A stretch of DNA of 64,000 nucleotides. It comes from Gallionella sp. (GTDB taxonomy: Bacteria; Pseudomonadota; Gammaproteobacteria; Burkholderiales; Gallionellaceae). The stretch spans positions 62,001 through 126,000 of the forward strand of contig JADGRL010000003.1 of assembly GCA_017880865.1 (NCBI GenBank), written 5' to 3'. This document shows positions 17,858 through 25,687 of the stretch, one piece after another. Below the pieces are notes generated by a model, which saw only the letters and a list, made by a program, of their open reading frames with translations, did not search any database and had not been told where the DNA came from. Within the stretch, counting starts at the first letter, position 1, and each line of letters begins with the position of its first letter. Position numbers and translations under genes: made by a program.

Positions 17858-18280
17858 TTAACGCGATGAAAGGTTGTCGCGCACGATGCTCAAGCTCGAT
17901 AGAACCAAGGTGACCTGCTGTTTGCTGAGGCCGCGCAGCATGTCGGCCTGGATGGCTGCCGCAACCTTTTTGATAGCGGACAGATGCGGGGCGGCGGCCG
18001 GGGCGAGAAACAACTGATAGGCGCGCCGATCAGTCGGGTCGGTGCGTCGTTCGACCAGGCCGTTCTCCGCAAGTTGATCGATCTGATGCACCAAGGTGAT
18101 GGGCTGAACTTCCAGCAGGTCGGCGAGATCGACCTGGCGTATGCCTTCATGGCGGGAGATATACACGAGCACGCGCGCTTGCTCGAAGGTTAGCGCTACG
18201 CCCTCCATGCGCTGCTGAAAGGTACGTCGCAACAGGCGCGACACATCACCCAACAGGAATCCCAAGCTATCTGAACTCAT
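17858..18280 (-). CDS. MarR family transcriptional regulator
   Basis: 140-residue winged-helix regulator: LTFEQARVLVYISRHEGIRQVDLADLLEVQPITLVHQIDQL (recognition helix region), then RRTDPTDRRAYQLFL (wing). It probably represses its own operon with emrA and emrB and is relieved by an inducing compound. I use ATG 18280, because the longer frame from 18322 would run through a 37-bp palindrome that looks like the operator. Confidence 0.9.
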   Translation of the reverse strand: MSSDSLGFLLGDVSRLLRRTFQQRMEGVALTFEQARVLVYISRHEGIRQVDLADLLEVQPITLVHQIDQLAENGLVERRTDPTDRRAYQLFLAPAAAPHLSAIKKVAAAIQADMLRGLSKQQVTLVLSSLSIVRDNLSSR

Positions 18281-18287
18281 AATACGA

Positions 18288-18324
18288 CCTTGCATATAGT
18301 ATATTTTATATACTATATGCAAGG
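18288..18324. promoter_or_regulatory. 37-bp perfect palindrome, probable MarR operator
   Basis: Arms of 17 bp (18288-18304 and 18308-18324) match without error around TTT. The centre is TATA-rich, so it can also supply a -10 region. It lies 8 bp before the marR start, where a MarR autorepressor normally binds. Confidence 0.8.
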
Positions 18325-18402
18325 CTTACCTGTAAGTCAAGCGCCGACACTTACTGCATAAGTCAGTGCCCGTAAGACAAAGGATGAAAATTATTATTGA
18401 GG

Positions 18403-19038
18403 TTAGCTGATGCGACGAAAGCGACTTGCACGAATCTCGATCAACCGTATCAGCTGCTGAATCGCCACATAGACCAGCAACACCACCGCCAGGCTCGATA
18501 AAAATCCCGCCAGAACATCCGCCGGGAAATGCGCGCCCAGACTCATTCTGGAAGCCCCTACCCACAACACAAACAGCACACCGGCCATGCGCCAGCGGCG
18601 ATTCAGAACAGGCCACAGGCTGGCCGCAACCAGCATCGCAAACGACGAATGCCCGCTCGGCAGGCTGTGATGATATTCCGGGATGCCGACAACATTCACC
18701 GCACCCGGCAGCAGCGCCAGCGGCGGCCGAGGAAAATCAAGCCAAGGCTTGAGCAGACTCAGCAGCAAACCGTCGAACAGATAAGCGAGACTGAACACCG
18801 CGATCACCGCTATCCAGCGGGTCGCCCGAGCCCGATATTGCGCGGCATCCGGCACCGGCGTGTTCACAACCACCAGCGCGCACAGTGCCAGCAAACCAAG
18901 ATAGAGCGGGAACAGGGCGTGATCCGCCAGCCCCGTCCCGAGCAGCATGACGCCATCGAGCCATTCAAAGCGGACATCATTGATGGCGTGAAACAGCCAG
19001 ACATTGGCGCCGCCCCAGTCGTAAAAAATCTCTTTCAT
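18403..19038 (-). CDS. PAP2 superfamily phosphatase, membrane
   Basis: 211-residue polytopic membrane phosphatase with the three PAP2 motifs: K-x6-RP (KPWLDFPRP), PSGH (HHSLPSGHSSF) and SR-x5-H-x3-D (SRMSLGAHFPAD). Homologues dephosphorylate undecaprenyl pyrophosphate or phosphatidic acid at the periplasmic face; which one cannot be told here. It is 13 bp downstream of the DUF4337 gene on the same strand. Confidence 0.9.
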   Translation of the reverse strand: MKEIFYDWGGANVWLFHAINDVRFEWLDGVMLLGTGLADHALFPLYLGLLALCALVVVNTPVPDAAQYRARATRWIAVIAVFSLAYLFDGLLLSLLKPWLDFPRPPLALLPGAVNVVGIPEYHHSLPSGHSSFAMLVAASLWPVLNRRWRMAGVLFVLWVGASRMSLGAHFPADVLAGFLSSLAVVLLVYVAIQQLIRLIEIRASRFRRIS

Positions 19039-19051
19039 AGCCGCATCCAGC

Positions 19052-19618
19052 CTAGGCGTAAAGGGCCAATCCCCACATTGCGAGACCGCCCGCAGCCGCC
19101 ACCGCCGCCACGACGAACAACCATCTCTTGCGCGTCAAAACAGTGATGGAAGCCAGCGAAATGGCGATCTGTATCAGCGTCATGGATTGCGCCAACATAT
19201 GGTGAGGATGCATCGCATGCTCGCTCTCCTCATTGGCCTTTTCCGATTCCACTTCCAGCGCCTCGGCCTTTATCTTGATATCCTTCTTTTCTTTTTCGTA
19301 TCTTTCGATCTGGCTCTTGTAAAAATCCTGTTTTTTCGCGGGAGCCAATTCGAGAGCAAGCTCCATCAAATGCCCCTTGTTGCCTTTGGCCTCATAAAAA
19401 TTCCATTGATCGGAAGCCTGGGTTTTCTTCAGCACCGCCTCGTTCTTGAACAACATGGCCTGATTCTGCGTGTCGCCCCCTTGATAGCTGACGATCGCGC
19501 CTACCGAAGCCAGAATCGCGGTGAAAATAGCGACCTGCCCCGCGAGGCTATCCCCGCTCTGTGCATGATGTTCGACCGCGTGATCATGAGCACCGTGGAC
19601 ATGAAATCCTTCTGACAT
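19052..19618 (-). CDS. DUF4337 domain membrane protein
   Basis: 188-residue protein with a His-rich start (FHVHGAHDHAVEHH), a TM helix (VAIFTAILASVGAIVSYQG), a charged coiled-coil middle (KSQIERYEKEKKDIKIKAEALEVESEKANEE) and two C-terminal TM helices. This is the DUF4337 layout; function unknown. It is upstream of the PAP2 gene in a probable two-gene unit. Confidence 0.88.
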   Translation of the reverse strand: MSEGFHVHGAHDHAVEHHAQSGDSLAGQVAIFTAILASVGAIVSYQGGDTQNQAMLFKNEAVLKKTQASDQWNFYEAKGNKGHLMELALELAPAKKQDFYKSQIERYEKEKKDIKIKAEALEVESEKANEESEHAMHPHHMLAQSMTLIQIAISLASITVLTRKRWLFVVAAVAAAGGLAMWGLALYA

Positions 19619-19793
19619 ATTATTTCCTTAAAGTTGATGTGCCTAAAGCTGAGGTGTAAAGACAGCCGAGCATTTTATACCGGCACGCTTTAATATGCAC
19701 CGTCAGATTCCTGAAGCAATCAGACAACGACATGGATGTCGCCCCGCCCCACCGCGTATTACAATAGCCGCCAACACACACCGGAGCCGCATC

Positions 19794-20150
19794 ATGACTA
19801 ACCCGTCCGATCTGCTGATTTTGCGCGACAAGTTACGCGCGTTCACCCGCGCGCGCGACTGGGATCAGTTCCATTCGCCGAAAAACTTGAGCATGGCGCT
19901 GATGGTGGAAGTCGCCGAGCTGATGGAGCATTTCCAGTGGCTCACCGAGGAACAGTCGGGCAATCTTGCGGCTGAAAACAAGGCCGCTGTCGCCGAAGAA
20001 CTGGCCGACATCCTGCTGTATCTGGTACGGCTCTCGGACAAGCTGGGCGTGGATTTGCAGGATGCCGCACTGCACAAGCTGGAAAAGAACGCGCTGAAAT
20101 ATCCGGCGGAACAGGTACGGGGCAGCGCGAAGAAGTATTCTGAGTATTGA
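19794..20150 (+). CDS. MazG-like nucleotide pyrophosphohydrolase
   Basis: 118-residue all-alpha NTP-PPase. The metal-binding pattern is visible: SMALMVEVAELMEHFQW (ExxE) and AVAEELADILLYLVRLSDKLGVDL (ExxD). It resembles the RS21-C6/DCTPP1 group, which hydrolyses non-canonical or modified dNTPs. ATG 19794 gives the family start; the upstream frame is not homologous. Confidence 0.9.
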   Translation: MTNPSDLLILRDKLRAFTRARDWDQFHSPKNLSMALMVEVAELMEHFQWLTEEQSGNLAAENKAAVAEELADILLYLVRLSDKLGVDLQDAALHKLEKNALKYPAEQVRGSAKKYSEY

Positions 20151-20167
20151 TCAAGCCTAGCCTCTGT

Positions 20168-20370
20168 TAAGGATGCCTCTATAAATTCAGAGTTCGCCCA
20201 AATGCCCCACAAGGGGACGCCGATCCGCTACGGGAAAAGCCGCCCGTGCGGAGTCGTCAGCAAGGCGCGGAAAAAATTTCGCCGCGCCGCATATGTTATA
20301 TATGTAAGCAAGAAATTTTTTCCGCAACGCAACAGTTGGGATGAAATCTGGGTTTAGAGAGGCACCCTTG
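20168..20370. mobile_element. MITE-like element with 24-bp terminal inverted repeats
   Basis: Terminal inverted repeats at 20168-20191 and 20347-20370 share about 20 of 24 positions (core TGCCTCT on one side, AGAGGCA on the other). Inside is a perfect 14-bp hairpin (20267-20280 with 20312-20325). No transposase frame is present and about 200 bp is typical for a MITE. Weak similarity continues about 8 bp beyond each end. Target duplication is not clear. It lies directly against the lexA-like promoter. Confidence 0.65.
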
Positions 20371-20413
20371 ACAAAAGAACGTTCGTTCTTTACAGTGACA
20401 GCACGTTCGTTCT
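20368..20413 (+). promoter_or_regulatory. SOS-type promoter with two AGAACG-TT-CGTTCT operators
   Basis: TTGACA (20368-20373), a 17-bp spacer and TACAGT (20391-20396) make a strong sigma-70 promoter. The spacer is filled by an 18-bp palindrome (20374-20391, core AGAACGTTCGTTCT). A second copy with one mismatch, AGCACGTTCGTTCT, lies at 20400-20413, 24 bp further on. The sites contain GAAC-N4-GTTC, unlike the CTGT-N8-ACAG box usual in gamma- and betaproteobacteria. Confidence 0.8.
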
Positions 20414-20427
20414 GTACCAACCTTGCC

Positions 20428-21051
20428 ATGACTGATTCCAATATTTCTGATTCCACCGCCCCCGAGTTCAATGCACGGGACGGCGAGTATCTCGCCAAGC
20501 TCCAGGACTATTACGCCGACTGGAAAAGCATTCCCTCTTACGCCAAGCTGTGCGAGGTGTTCGGCATCGCTTCCAAGTCCTGGGTCAAAGCCATCCTGAC
20601 CCGCCTGAATGCAGCCGGATTCATCGAGCGCACCCCGGATGGGGTCTGGGTGCCGACCCGACAATTCTTCGCGCGCCCGTTGGCCGAGTCTTCCGTTCAG
20701 GCGGGCATGCCGGTTTCGGTGACCGCCACACAGGGCGATTATTTCATCATCGACGAGATGCTGATCGATACGCCCTCCAAGACCACGCTGATTCCGGTCA
20801 AGGGCGATTCGATGATCGATGCCGGTATCCATGATGGCGATGTCGCGGTCGTCGAAAAACGCATGAACGCCAACGTCGGCGACATCGTCGTGGCGATCGT
20901 GGACAACGAGTTCACGCTGAAGACGCTGGACAAGGAGCGCGGTCATTTCATCCTGCGCCCCGCCAACCCGGCCTACCCGGTCATCCGTCCGCAGGGCACG
21001 CTGGAAATATTCGGGGTGTTGACCGGCTTGATCCGCAAATACCGGAAGTGA
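20428..21051 (+). CDS. LexA-like self-cleaving repressor (S24 peptidase)
   Basis: 207-residue regulator with an N-terminal winged helix (about 20-75: YLAKLQDYYADWKSIPSYAK, ILTRLNAAGFIERTPDGVWV) related to that of LexA, and a C-terminal S24 latent protease. The cleavage site is A92-G93 (SVQAGMPV), the nucleophile Ser128 (KGDSMIDAGIHDGD) and the general base Lys165 (EFTLKTLDKE). It should be cleaved under RecA activation and thus control the umuDC genes behind it. ATG 20428 follows the operators; the longer frame would run through them. No strong Shine-Dalgarno is seen, so it may be leaderless or weakly translated. Confidence 0.85.
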   Translation: MTDSNISDSTAPEFNARDGEYLAKLQDYYADWKSIPSYAKLCEVFGIASKSWVKAILTRLNAAGFIERTPDGVWVPTRQFFARPLAESSVQAGMPVSVTATQGDYFIIDEMLIDTPSKTTLIPVKGDSMIDAGIHDGDVAVVEKRMNANVGDIVVAIVDNEFTLKTLDKERGHFILRPANPAYPVIRPQGTLEIFGVLTGLIRKYRK

Positions 21052-21056
21052 TCGCG

Positions 21057-21536
21057 ATGCAAACCTCTCTTCATCCCTGCGCAGATCGTCAGGCACAACG
21101 TGCCACACGCGGCCTGCTGTCACTGACCCATCCCAACAAGGAATTATTTTCCCGACAGCGCGCCTTGCTGCGCAAAGCCGTACCGGCGGGCTTTCCCTCC
21201 CCTGCCGATGACTATGTGGAGCAGCACCTCAGCCTCGACGAGCATTTGATTCAGCATCGCGAGAGCACCTTCTTCATGCGCGTGGCGGGCGACTCGATGC
21301 GCGGACTCGGCATATTCGACGGCGACTTGCTGGTGGTGGATCGCGCCGTGCCGGTCACGCACGGGTGCGTCGTGATCGCGGTGCTCGATGGCGAATTCAC
21401 CGTGAAGCAATTGCTGCACATACCCAATGGACAGGTATTGCGTGCCGCGCACCCGGACTATCCCGACCTGCATATCAAACCGGAGCAGGACTTTTCGATC
21501 TGGGGCGTGGTGCGCTGGAACGTGCATAAAGTCTAG
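21057..21536 (+). CDS. umuD: UmuD, translesion polymerase V accessory protein
   Basis: S24 protein whose self-cleaved form joins UmuC as DNA polymerase V. From ATG 21057, cleavage falls at A44-G45 ([12 protein letters not shown]), with Ser80 ([14 protein letters not shown]) and Lys117 (EFTVKQL). The N-terminal arm before the cleavage site is longer than the 24 residues of E. coli UmuD. GGAAG lies 8 bp before ATG 21057; a GTG at 21048 overlapping the lexA-like stop is the alternative start. It is 2 bp upstream of umuC. Confidence 0.9.
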   Translation: MQTSLHPCADRQAQRATRGLLSLTHPNKELFSRQRALLRKAVPAGFPSPADDYVEQHLSLDEHLIQHRESTFFMRVAGDSMRGLGIFDGDLLVVDRAVPVTHGCVVIAVLDGEFTVKQLLHIPNGQVLRAAHPDYPDLHIKPEQDFSIWGVVRWNVHKV

Positions 21537-21538
21537 TC

Positions 21539-22807
21539 ATGCGCGCCATCGCGCTAATCGACTGCAACAACTTCTACGTCTCCTGTGAACGCCTGTTCCA
21601 GCCCCATCTGGAAGGCAAACCTGTGGTGGTGCTCTCCAACAACGACGGCTGCGTGGTGTCGCGCTCGCAGGAAGTCAAAGACCTCGGTGTCATCATGGCC
21701 GTGCCGTGGTTCCAATTGAAAGACCTGGCCCAACGTCACGGCATCATCGCCCTGTCCTCAAATTACACGCTGTATGCCGACCTCTCCAACCGGGTGATGC
21801 GGCTGTTGTCGCAGTACAGCCCGAATCAGGAGGTCTATTCGATCGATGAATGTTTTCTCGATCTGACTGGCATGAATGACCTGACACGATATGCGCAAAC
21901 AATGCGCAGCACCATCAAACAATGCGTGGGCATACCGGTGTGCGTGGGCATCGCATCGAGCAAGACGCTGGCGAAGCTGGCCAATCATGTCGCCAAGAAA
22001 CAGAAACACTTCGACAGCGTGTGCGACTTCAATGCGATGACGGCACAAGAGCTGGATGCGCTGCTCGCACACATCGAGGTCGGCGAAGTGTGGGGCGTGG
22101 GCAGGCGCAGCACCAGCCGCCTGCAAATGATGGGTATCAACTCGGTGCTGGAATTGAAGCGCTACGCTGCCGGGCGCATCCGCGCCGAGTTCGGCGTGGT
22201 GATGGAACGCATCGTCGCGGAGCTCAATGGCGAATGCTGCCTGGAACTGGACGAGGTCACGCCGCCGCGCCAGCAGATCATTTGCTCGCGTTCATTCGGC
22301 ATGCCGGTGACGCAGCTTTCCGACCTGGAGCAGGCGGTGATCGCTTACGCCACCCGCGCTGCCGAAAAGCTGCGCGGCCAGCATTCGCTCGCGGGCGGCA
22401 TACAGGTTTATATCCGCACCAATCCGCATAAAGAAAAATCACCGCAATACCAGCAAAGCTTGCTGCTGCCTTTGTTCGAGCCGACGAATGACACGCGCCT
22501 GCTGTGCCGCGTCGCCCTGAGCGGACTGCAGCAGATTTACCGCAGCGGCTACCAATATCAGAAGGTCGGCGTGATGCTGACCGAGATCATCGCCACCGCC
22601 GCAAGGCCGCGCACGCTGTTCGATGATGTCGCAGCCCAGCAGAAATCTGCAGCGCTGATGGAGACGCTCGATCGCATCAACCGACGCATGGGCAGCGGAA
22701 CGATGCAACTGCTGGGCGAAGGAGTCAGAAAAAGCTGGGCGATGCGGCGCGGTAATGTATCGCAGCACTACACCACGGAGTGGGACGAGCTGGCGGTAGC
22801 GCGATGA
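21539..22807 (+). CDS. umuC: UmuC, Y-family translesion DNA polymerase V subunit
   Basis: 422-residue error-prone polymerase. It begins [18 protein letters not shown] (palm Asp), then [12 protein letters not shown] (catalytic Asp-Glu), [17 protein letters not shown] (fingers), helix-hairpin-helix and little-finger regions, and the C-terminal [17 protein letters not shown] tail typical of UmuC. It is the last gene of the lexA-like/umuD/umuC cassette. Confidence 0.95.
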   Translation: MRAIALIDCNNFYVSCERLFQPHLEGKPVVVLSNNDGCVVSRSQEVKDLGVIMAVPWFQLKDLAQRHGIIALSSNYTLYADLSNRVMRLLSQYSPNQEVYSIDECFLDLTGMNDLTRYAQTMRSTIKQCVGIPVCVGIASSKTLAKLANHVAKKQKHFDSVCDFNAMTAQELDALLAHIEVGEVWGVGRRSTSRLQMMGINSVLELKRYAAGRIRAEFGVVMERIVAELNGECCLELDEVTPPRQQIICSRSFGMPVTQLSDLEQAVIAYATRAAEKLRGQHSLAGGIQVYIRTNPHKEKSPQYQQSLLLPLFEPTNDTRLLCRVALSGLQQIYRSGYQYQKVGVMLTEIIATAARPRTLFDDVAAQQKSAALMETLDRINRRMGSGTMQLLGEGVRKSWAMRRGNVSQHYTTEWDELAVAR

Positions 22808-23050
22808 AATATTGCGAGCCTCCGCTTCGCGGCTTGCCTGCTTGACCCGCTTCGGTTCACTGAATGGTGAATTTTAAGTAACCGGAATCCGGTGTTGAGA
22901 GGCAAACGCTCATTGAGCTGAACTTCAGCTAACGACACACTGCTGCCATTGGCGACTGTCCTCTATCTGGAAAACAATTTAGTGGGACTAATTCCGCCAA
23001 TCGAGACATAACGGATTGTCGTGAAAAGGAATCAAACGTGCTGCTCGAAA

Positions 23051-24475
23051 TTATGATTTCAGTTTCTTTGGGTCTGATTTAGAGGTGTCTTCTGTTGGTT
23101 CGCTCGTCCACTGCGTGAGCCATTGCGTCAGGTCTCCCGCAGTCATCTCATATTGTTCAATCACCACATTGTTAGGCATGCCGCGGACGATACCTAAAGC
23201 GGCGCGCCGCAGGGTTTGTGCGCGCGGCATATCATCGGTGCGTTCATATAGTGCCGCCAATTCCAGATACGCAGCCACGAAGTGTGAATCAAGATAAATG
23301 GCTTTATTCAGGCATTCTTTTGCCTGATTTAAATCAGCCTTGACCTGGGCCAGCTGGGCTAGCAAAAAATAAGGAGCTGCCGCTAATGGATTGACCGCTA
23401 ATGCCTTATGGCATATCTGCTCCGCCAGACCGAACTCACCCCGGTCGGCATGTGCCCGCGATTCCTTGAGCAATACCTCGTCGTTGAGAGCGACCGGAAG
23501 CGGCGCCAGGGATGTGACTTGTACCGCAGCGGGCGGTACCTTGGCAGTAAGGCTTACCGAAGGCCGCGCCACGGGTGGTGCTCGCCATACCTCGGTGGCA
23601 ACGCTAAGTGCAGCCGGTGACACGGGACGCGCTACGACGGGTTGATAGGAGGCTCGCTGATATACCACCCCCTCAACAAACAGCCTGGATTCCAGTTCAC
23701 GCACCGGGTGGCCGATGAGTTCGGTGTGCGCGGTCAGGAGATAGCTCCCTTCGCGTAGCGTGGCCGCAAATTTTGCTGCGACTGCGTGCACGGCGGCGGG
23801 GTTGAAGTAGATGAACACGTTGCGGCACAGAATCAGATCCATGTCATGTAGCTCGGAAGCTAAATCCGGGAACGGCTCACCGACCAGATTGACAACGCGG
23901 AACGTCACCATGCGGCGGATACGCTCATCCAATATCCACTCTTTATCTTCAAGGTGGAAATAACGCTGCTGTAATTCCGCAGGAACCATACGGAACGACC
24001 ATTGACCATAACGTCCCCGCTGCGCACGGGCAATCGCTTCGGAGTCGATGTCAGTACCGAGAATGAGAATGTTCCAGCCGTCACGCTTCGGCAACAGCAT
24101 ATCCACCAGCATGGCCAGAGAATAAACCTCTTCACCGCTGGCACAGCCCGCGCTCCACAGGCGCAGGGTTTTGTCATTGCGATGCTGTGCAATCAGCTCG
24201 GGTAGCAGACGCAAGCGCAGCAGGTCGATCTGCCCGTGGTCGCGGAAGAAAAATGTCTCGCCGCAGGTAAAGATGCGGGCGAGTTCTTCCCATTCTGCGG
24301 TTGCCTGTCGGCCAGCCAAAAAAGTTTGGTAGTCTTTCAGTGATGCATAACACAGGTGTGCGGTACGCTCGCGCAGTATGCCGACGAAACGATCGTGCGC
24401 ACCGTCGGGAATTCGCAGGCCAATTTGACGCGCGGCCAATTGCGCCAATTCGTCAAACAGCGCTGTGTCGTTCAT
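23051..24475 (-). CDS. CheR-type chemoreceptor methyltransferase with TPR domain (WspC-like)
   Basis: 474 residues. The N-terminal CheR domain (about 1-275) has FTCGETFFFRD, LRLWSAGCASGEEVYSLAML as the SAM loop, ILGTDIDSEAI and DLILCRNVFIYF. A Pro/Ala/Val-rich linker and TPR repeats (about 345-440) follow, ending in a charged tail. It methylates the MCP glutamates; the TPR part suggests a WspC-type enzyme. It is the last gene of the chemosensory operon, separated from the response regulator gene by a repeat-rich gap. Confidence 0.9.
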   Translation of the reverse strand: MNDTALFDELAQLAARQIGLRIPDGAHDRFVGILRERTAHLCYASLKDYQTFLAGRQATAEWEELARIFTCGETFFFRDHGQIDLLRLRLLPELIAQHRNDKTLRLWSAGCASGEEVYSLAMLVDMLLPKRDGWNILILGTDIDSEAIARAQRGRYGQWSFRMVPAELQQRYFHLEDKEWILDERIRRMVTFRVVNLVGEPFPDLASELHDMDLILCRNVFIYFNPAAVHAVAAKFAATLREGSYLLTAHTELIGHPVRELESRLFVEGVVYQRASYQPVVARPVSPAALSVATEVWRAPPVARPSVSLTAKVPPAAVQVTSLAPLPVALNDEVLLKESRAHADRGEFGLAEQICHKALAVNPLAAAPYFLLAQLAQVKADLNQAKECLNKAIYLDSHFVAAYLELAALYERTDDMPRAQTLRRAALGIVRGMPNNVVIEQYEMTAGDLTQWLTQWTSEPTEDTSKSDPKKLKS

Positions 24476-24477
24476 GC

Positions 24478-24598
24478 TAATTTTGATTGCGGAATGCTGA
24501 TTGCGGATTTCGGAATGAACACCACCAGCTCATTCCGCATTCCGTATTCTCCAATCCGTATTTTATTCATTCCGCAATCCGAAATCCGCATTCAGAAA
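24478..24598. repeat. Degenerate GCGGAAT-type inverted repeats between cheR and the response regulator gene
   Basis: The gap is filled with variants of ATTGCGGAATG and its complement. A long imperfect inverted repeat joins about 24492-24515 with 24572-24597. Related short motifs occur at 25679-25745, 29006-29060 and 39407-39445. It may stabilise mRNA or be a slipped-repeat expansion. Confidence 0.6.
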
Positions 24599-25687
24599 TC
24601 AACCTGCGGTTCCATAACCGGGCTTCTTGACGACGCGCAAACATGCATCCACCACGGCGGGATCAAACTGGGTGCCGCGCCCCTGAGTCAGCGTATTGAG
24701 TGCCGCGTTCATTCCCAGAGCGGCACGGTAGGGACGGAACGCCATCATCGCTTCCAGCACATCGGCGACCGCCAGAATGCGTGCTTCCAGCATGGCCTGC
24801 TCACTCTTGAGTCCCTGCGGGTAAGTGGAGCCGTCCAGGCGTTCCTGATGCTGCAGCAGCATTTGCGCCACCAGCCAAGGGAGAGAAATGTCTTTCGCAA
24901 TCTCAAACCCTGTCTGAGTGTGCTGCTTGAGGCTTTCAAGCTGCTGTGGAGAGAGCCCCATTTCAATGGCGATGGCTGCTGCGAGCCTGTCCACGCGCTG
25001 CTGGCGTTCTGCGTCGTAGGGATCGCGCTTTTCCAAGGTGAGGGCGATGGCCGTGATGGTCTGTTCCAATACCTGGCGCAGTTCGGCGGTGCGTTCGCGC
25101 ACCTGTTCATTCAGGTTGTCATTAAGAAGATTAAGCTGGGTCTGGATGTGCGTCAGATCGCGGTTCTGAGCCAAGCTGTTCCCGTACACCGAGAGCATCA
25201 GGCTCAGTATTTGCTGGCCGCCGCCGGTGATGGCGTAGGGCTTGCCGTTGTACTCCACCTTCTCCATGCGCCGCTCTTCGGCCCGCTTCCTGCGGATCGG
25301 CGTGGCCAGCAGGGAATGAACGCGTTCCAGCAGGCTGGCTTCGACGAAAGGCTTGGTAATGTAGCTGTCGGTGCCGGCATTGATCGCCTGTATGATGTTT
25401 TCCGGTTCCGATAGCGACGTGAGCAATATAACCGGGGTATTCCACAACACCTCGTCGTACTTGATTCCTCGGCACAGGTCGTAGCCGTTCATCACCGGCA
25501 TGTTGATATCGCTCACCACCAAGGCGGGGCGGCGCGCACGCGCGGCCTGCAGCCCTTCCTCGCCATTCTTCGCCACGGTTATCCGGTAGCCTGCCTTGTC
25601 CAGGCAGCGGCGCAGCAACTCTGCTTCCAACGGGCTGTCTTCAACAATCAGGATTTCCGCATTCGACTCATTCTGCACTTGATTCAT
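24599..25687 (-). CDS. Response regulator with degenerate HD-GYP domain
   Basis: 362 residues: receiver domain (phospho-acceptor Asp60 in VVSDINMP, Lys112 in ITKP), coiled-coil linker (about 175-215) and an HD-GYP-like output. The output is damaged. The HD motif region is shortened (SLKQHTQTGFEIA, no HDIGK), the first conserved His of RDPYTAGH reads Glu (RDPYDAERQQRV), and the GYP motif reads HQERLDGSTYP. RILAVADVLEAM and GTQFDPAVV are kept. It is probably not a working c-di-GMP phosphodiesterase but may still bind partners. Its ATG overlaps the cheB stop (ATGA). Confidence 0.85.
   Translation of the reverse strand: MNQVQNESNAEILIVEDSPLEAELLRRCLDKAGYRITVAKNGEEGLQAARARRPALVVSDINMPVMNGYDLCRGIKYDEVLWNTPVILLTSLSEPENIIQAINAGTDSYITKPFVEASLLERVHSLLATPIRRKRAEERRMEKVEYNGKPYAITGGGQQILSLMLSVYGNSLAQNRDLTHIQTQLNLLNDNLNEQVRERTAELRQVLEQTITAIALTLEKRDPYDAERQQRVDRLAAAIAIEMGLSPQQLESLKQHTQTGFEIAKDISLPWLVAQMLLQHQERLDGSTYPQGLKSEQAMLEARILAVADVLEAMMAFRPYRAALGMNAALNTLTQGRGTQFDPAVVDACLRVVKKPGYGTAG

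Noticed and set aside
22808-23050. Possible gene remnant after umuC
   Set aside because: No frame longer than a few tens of codons and no recognisable motif; left unannotated.
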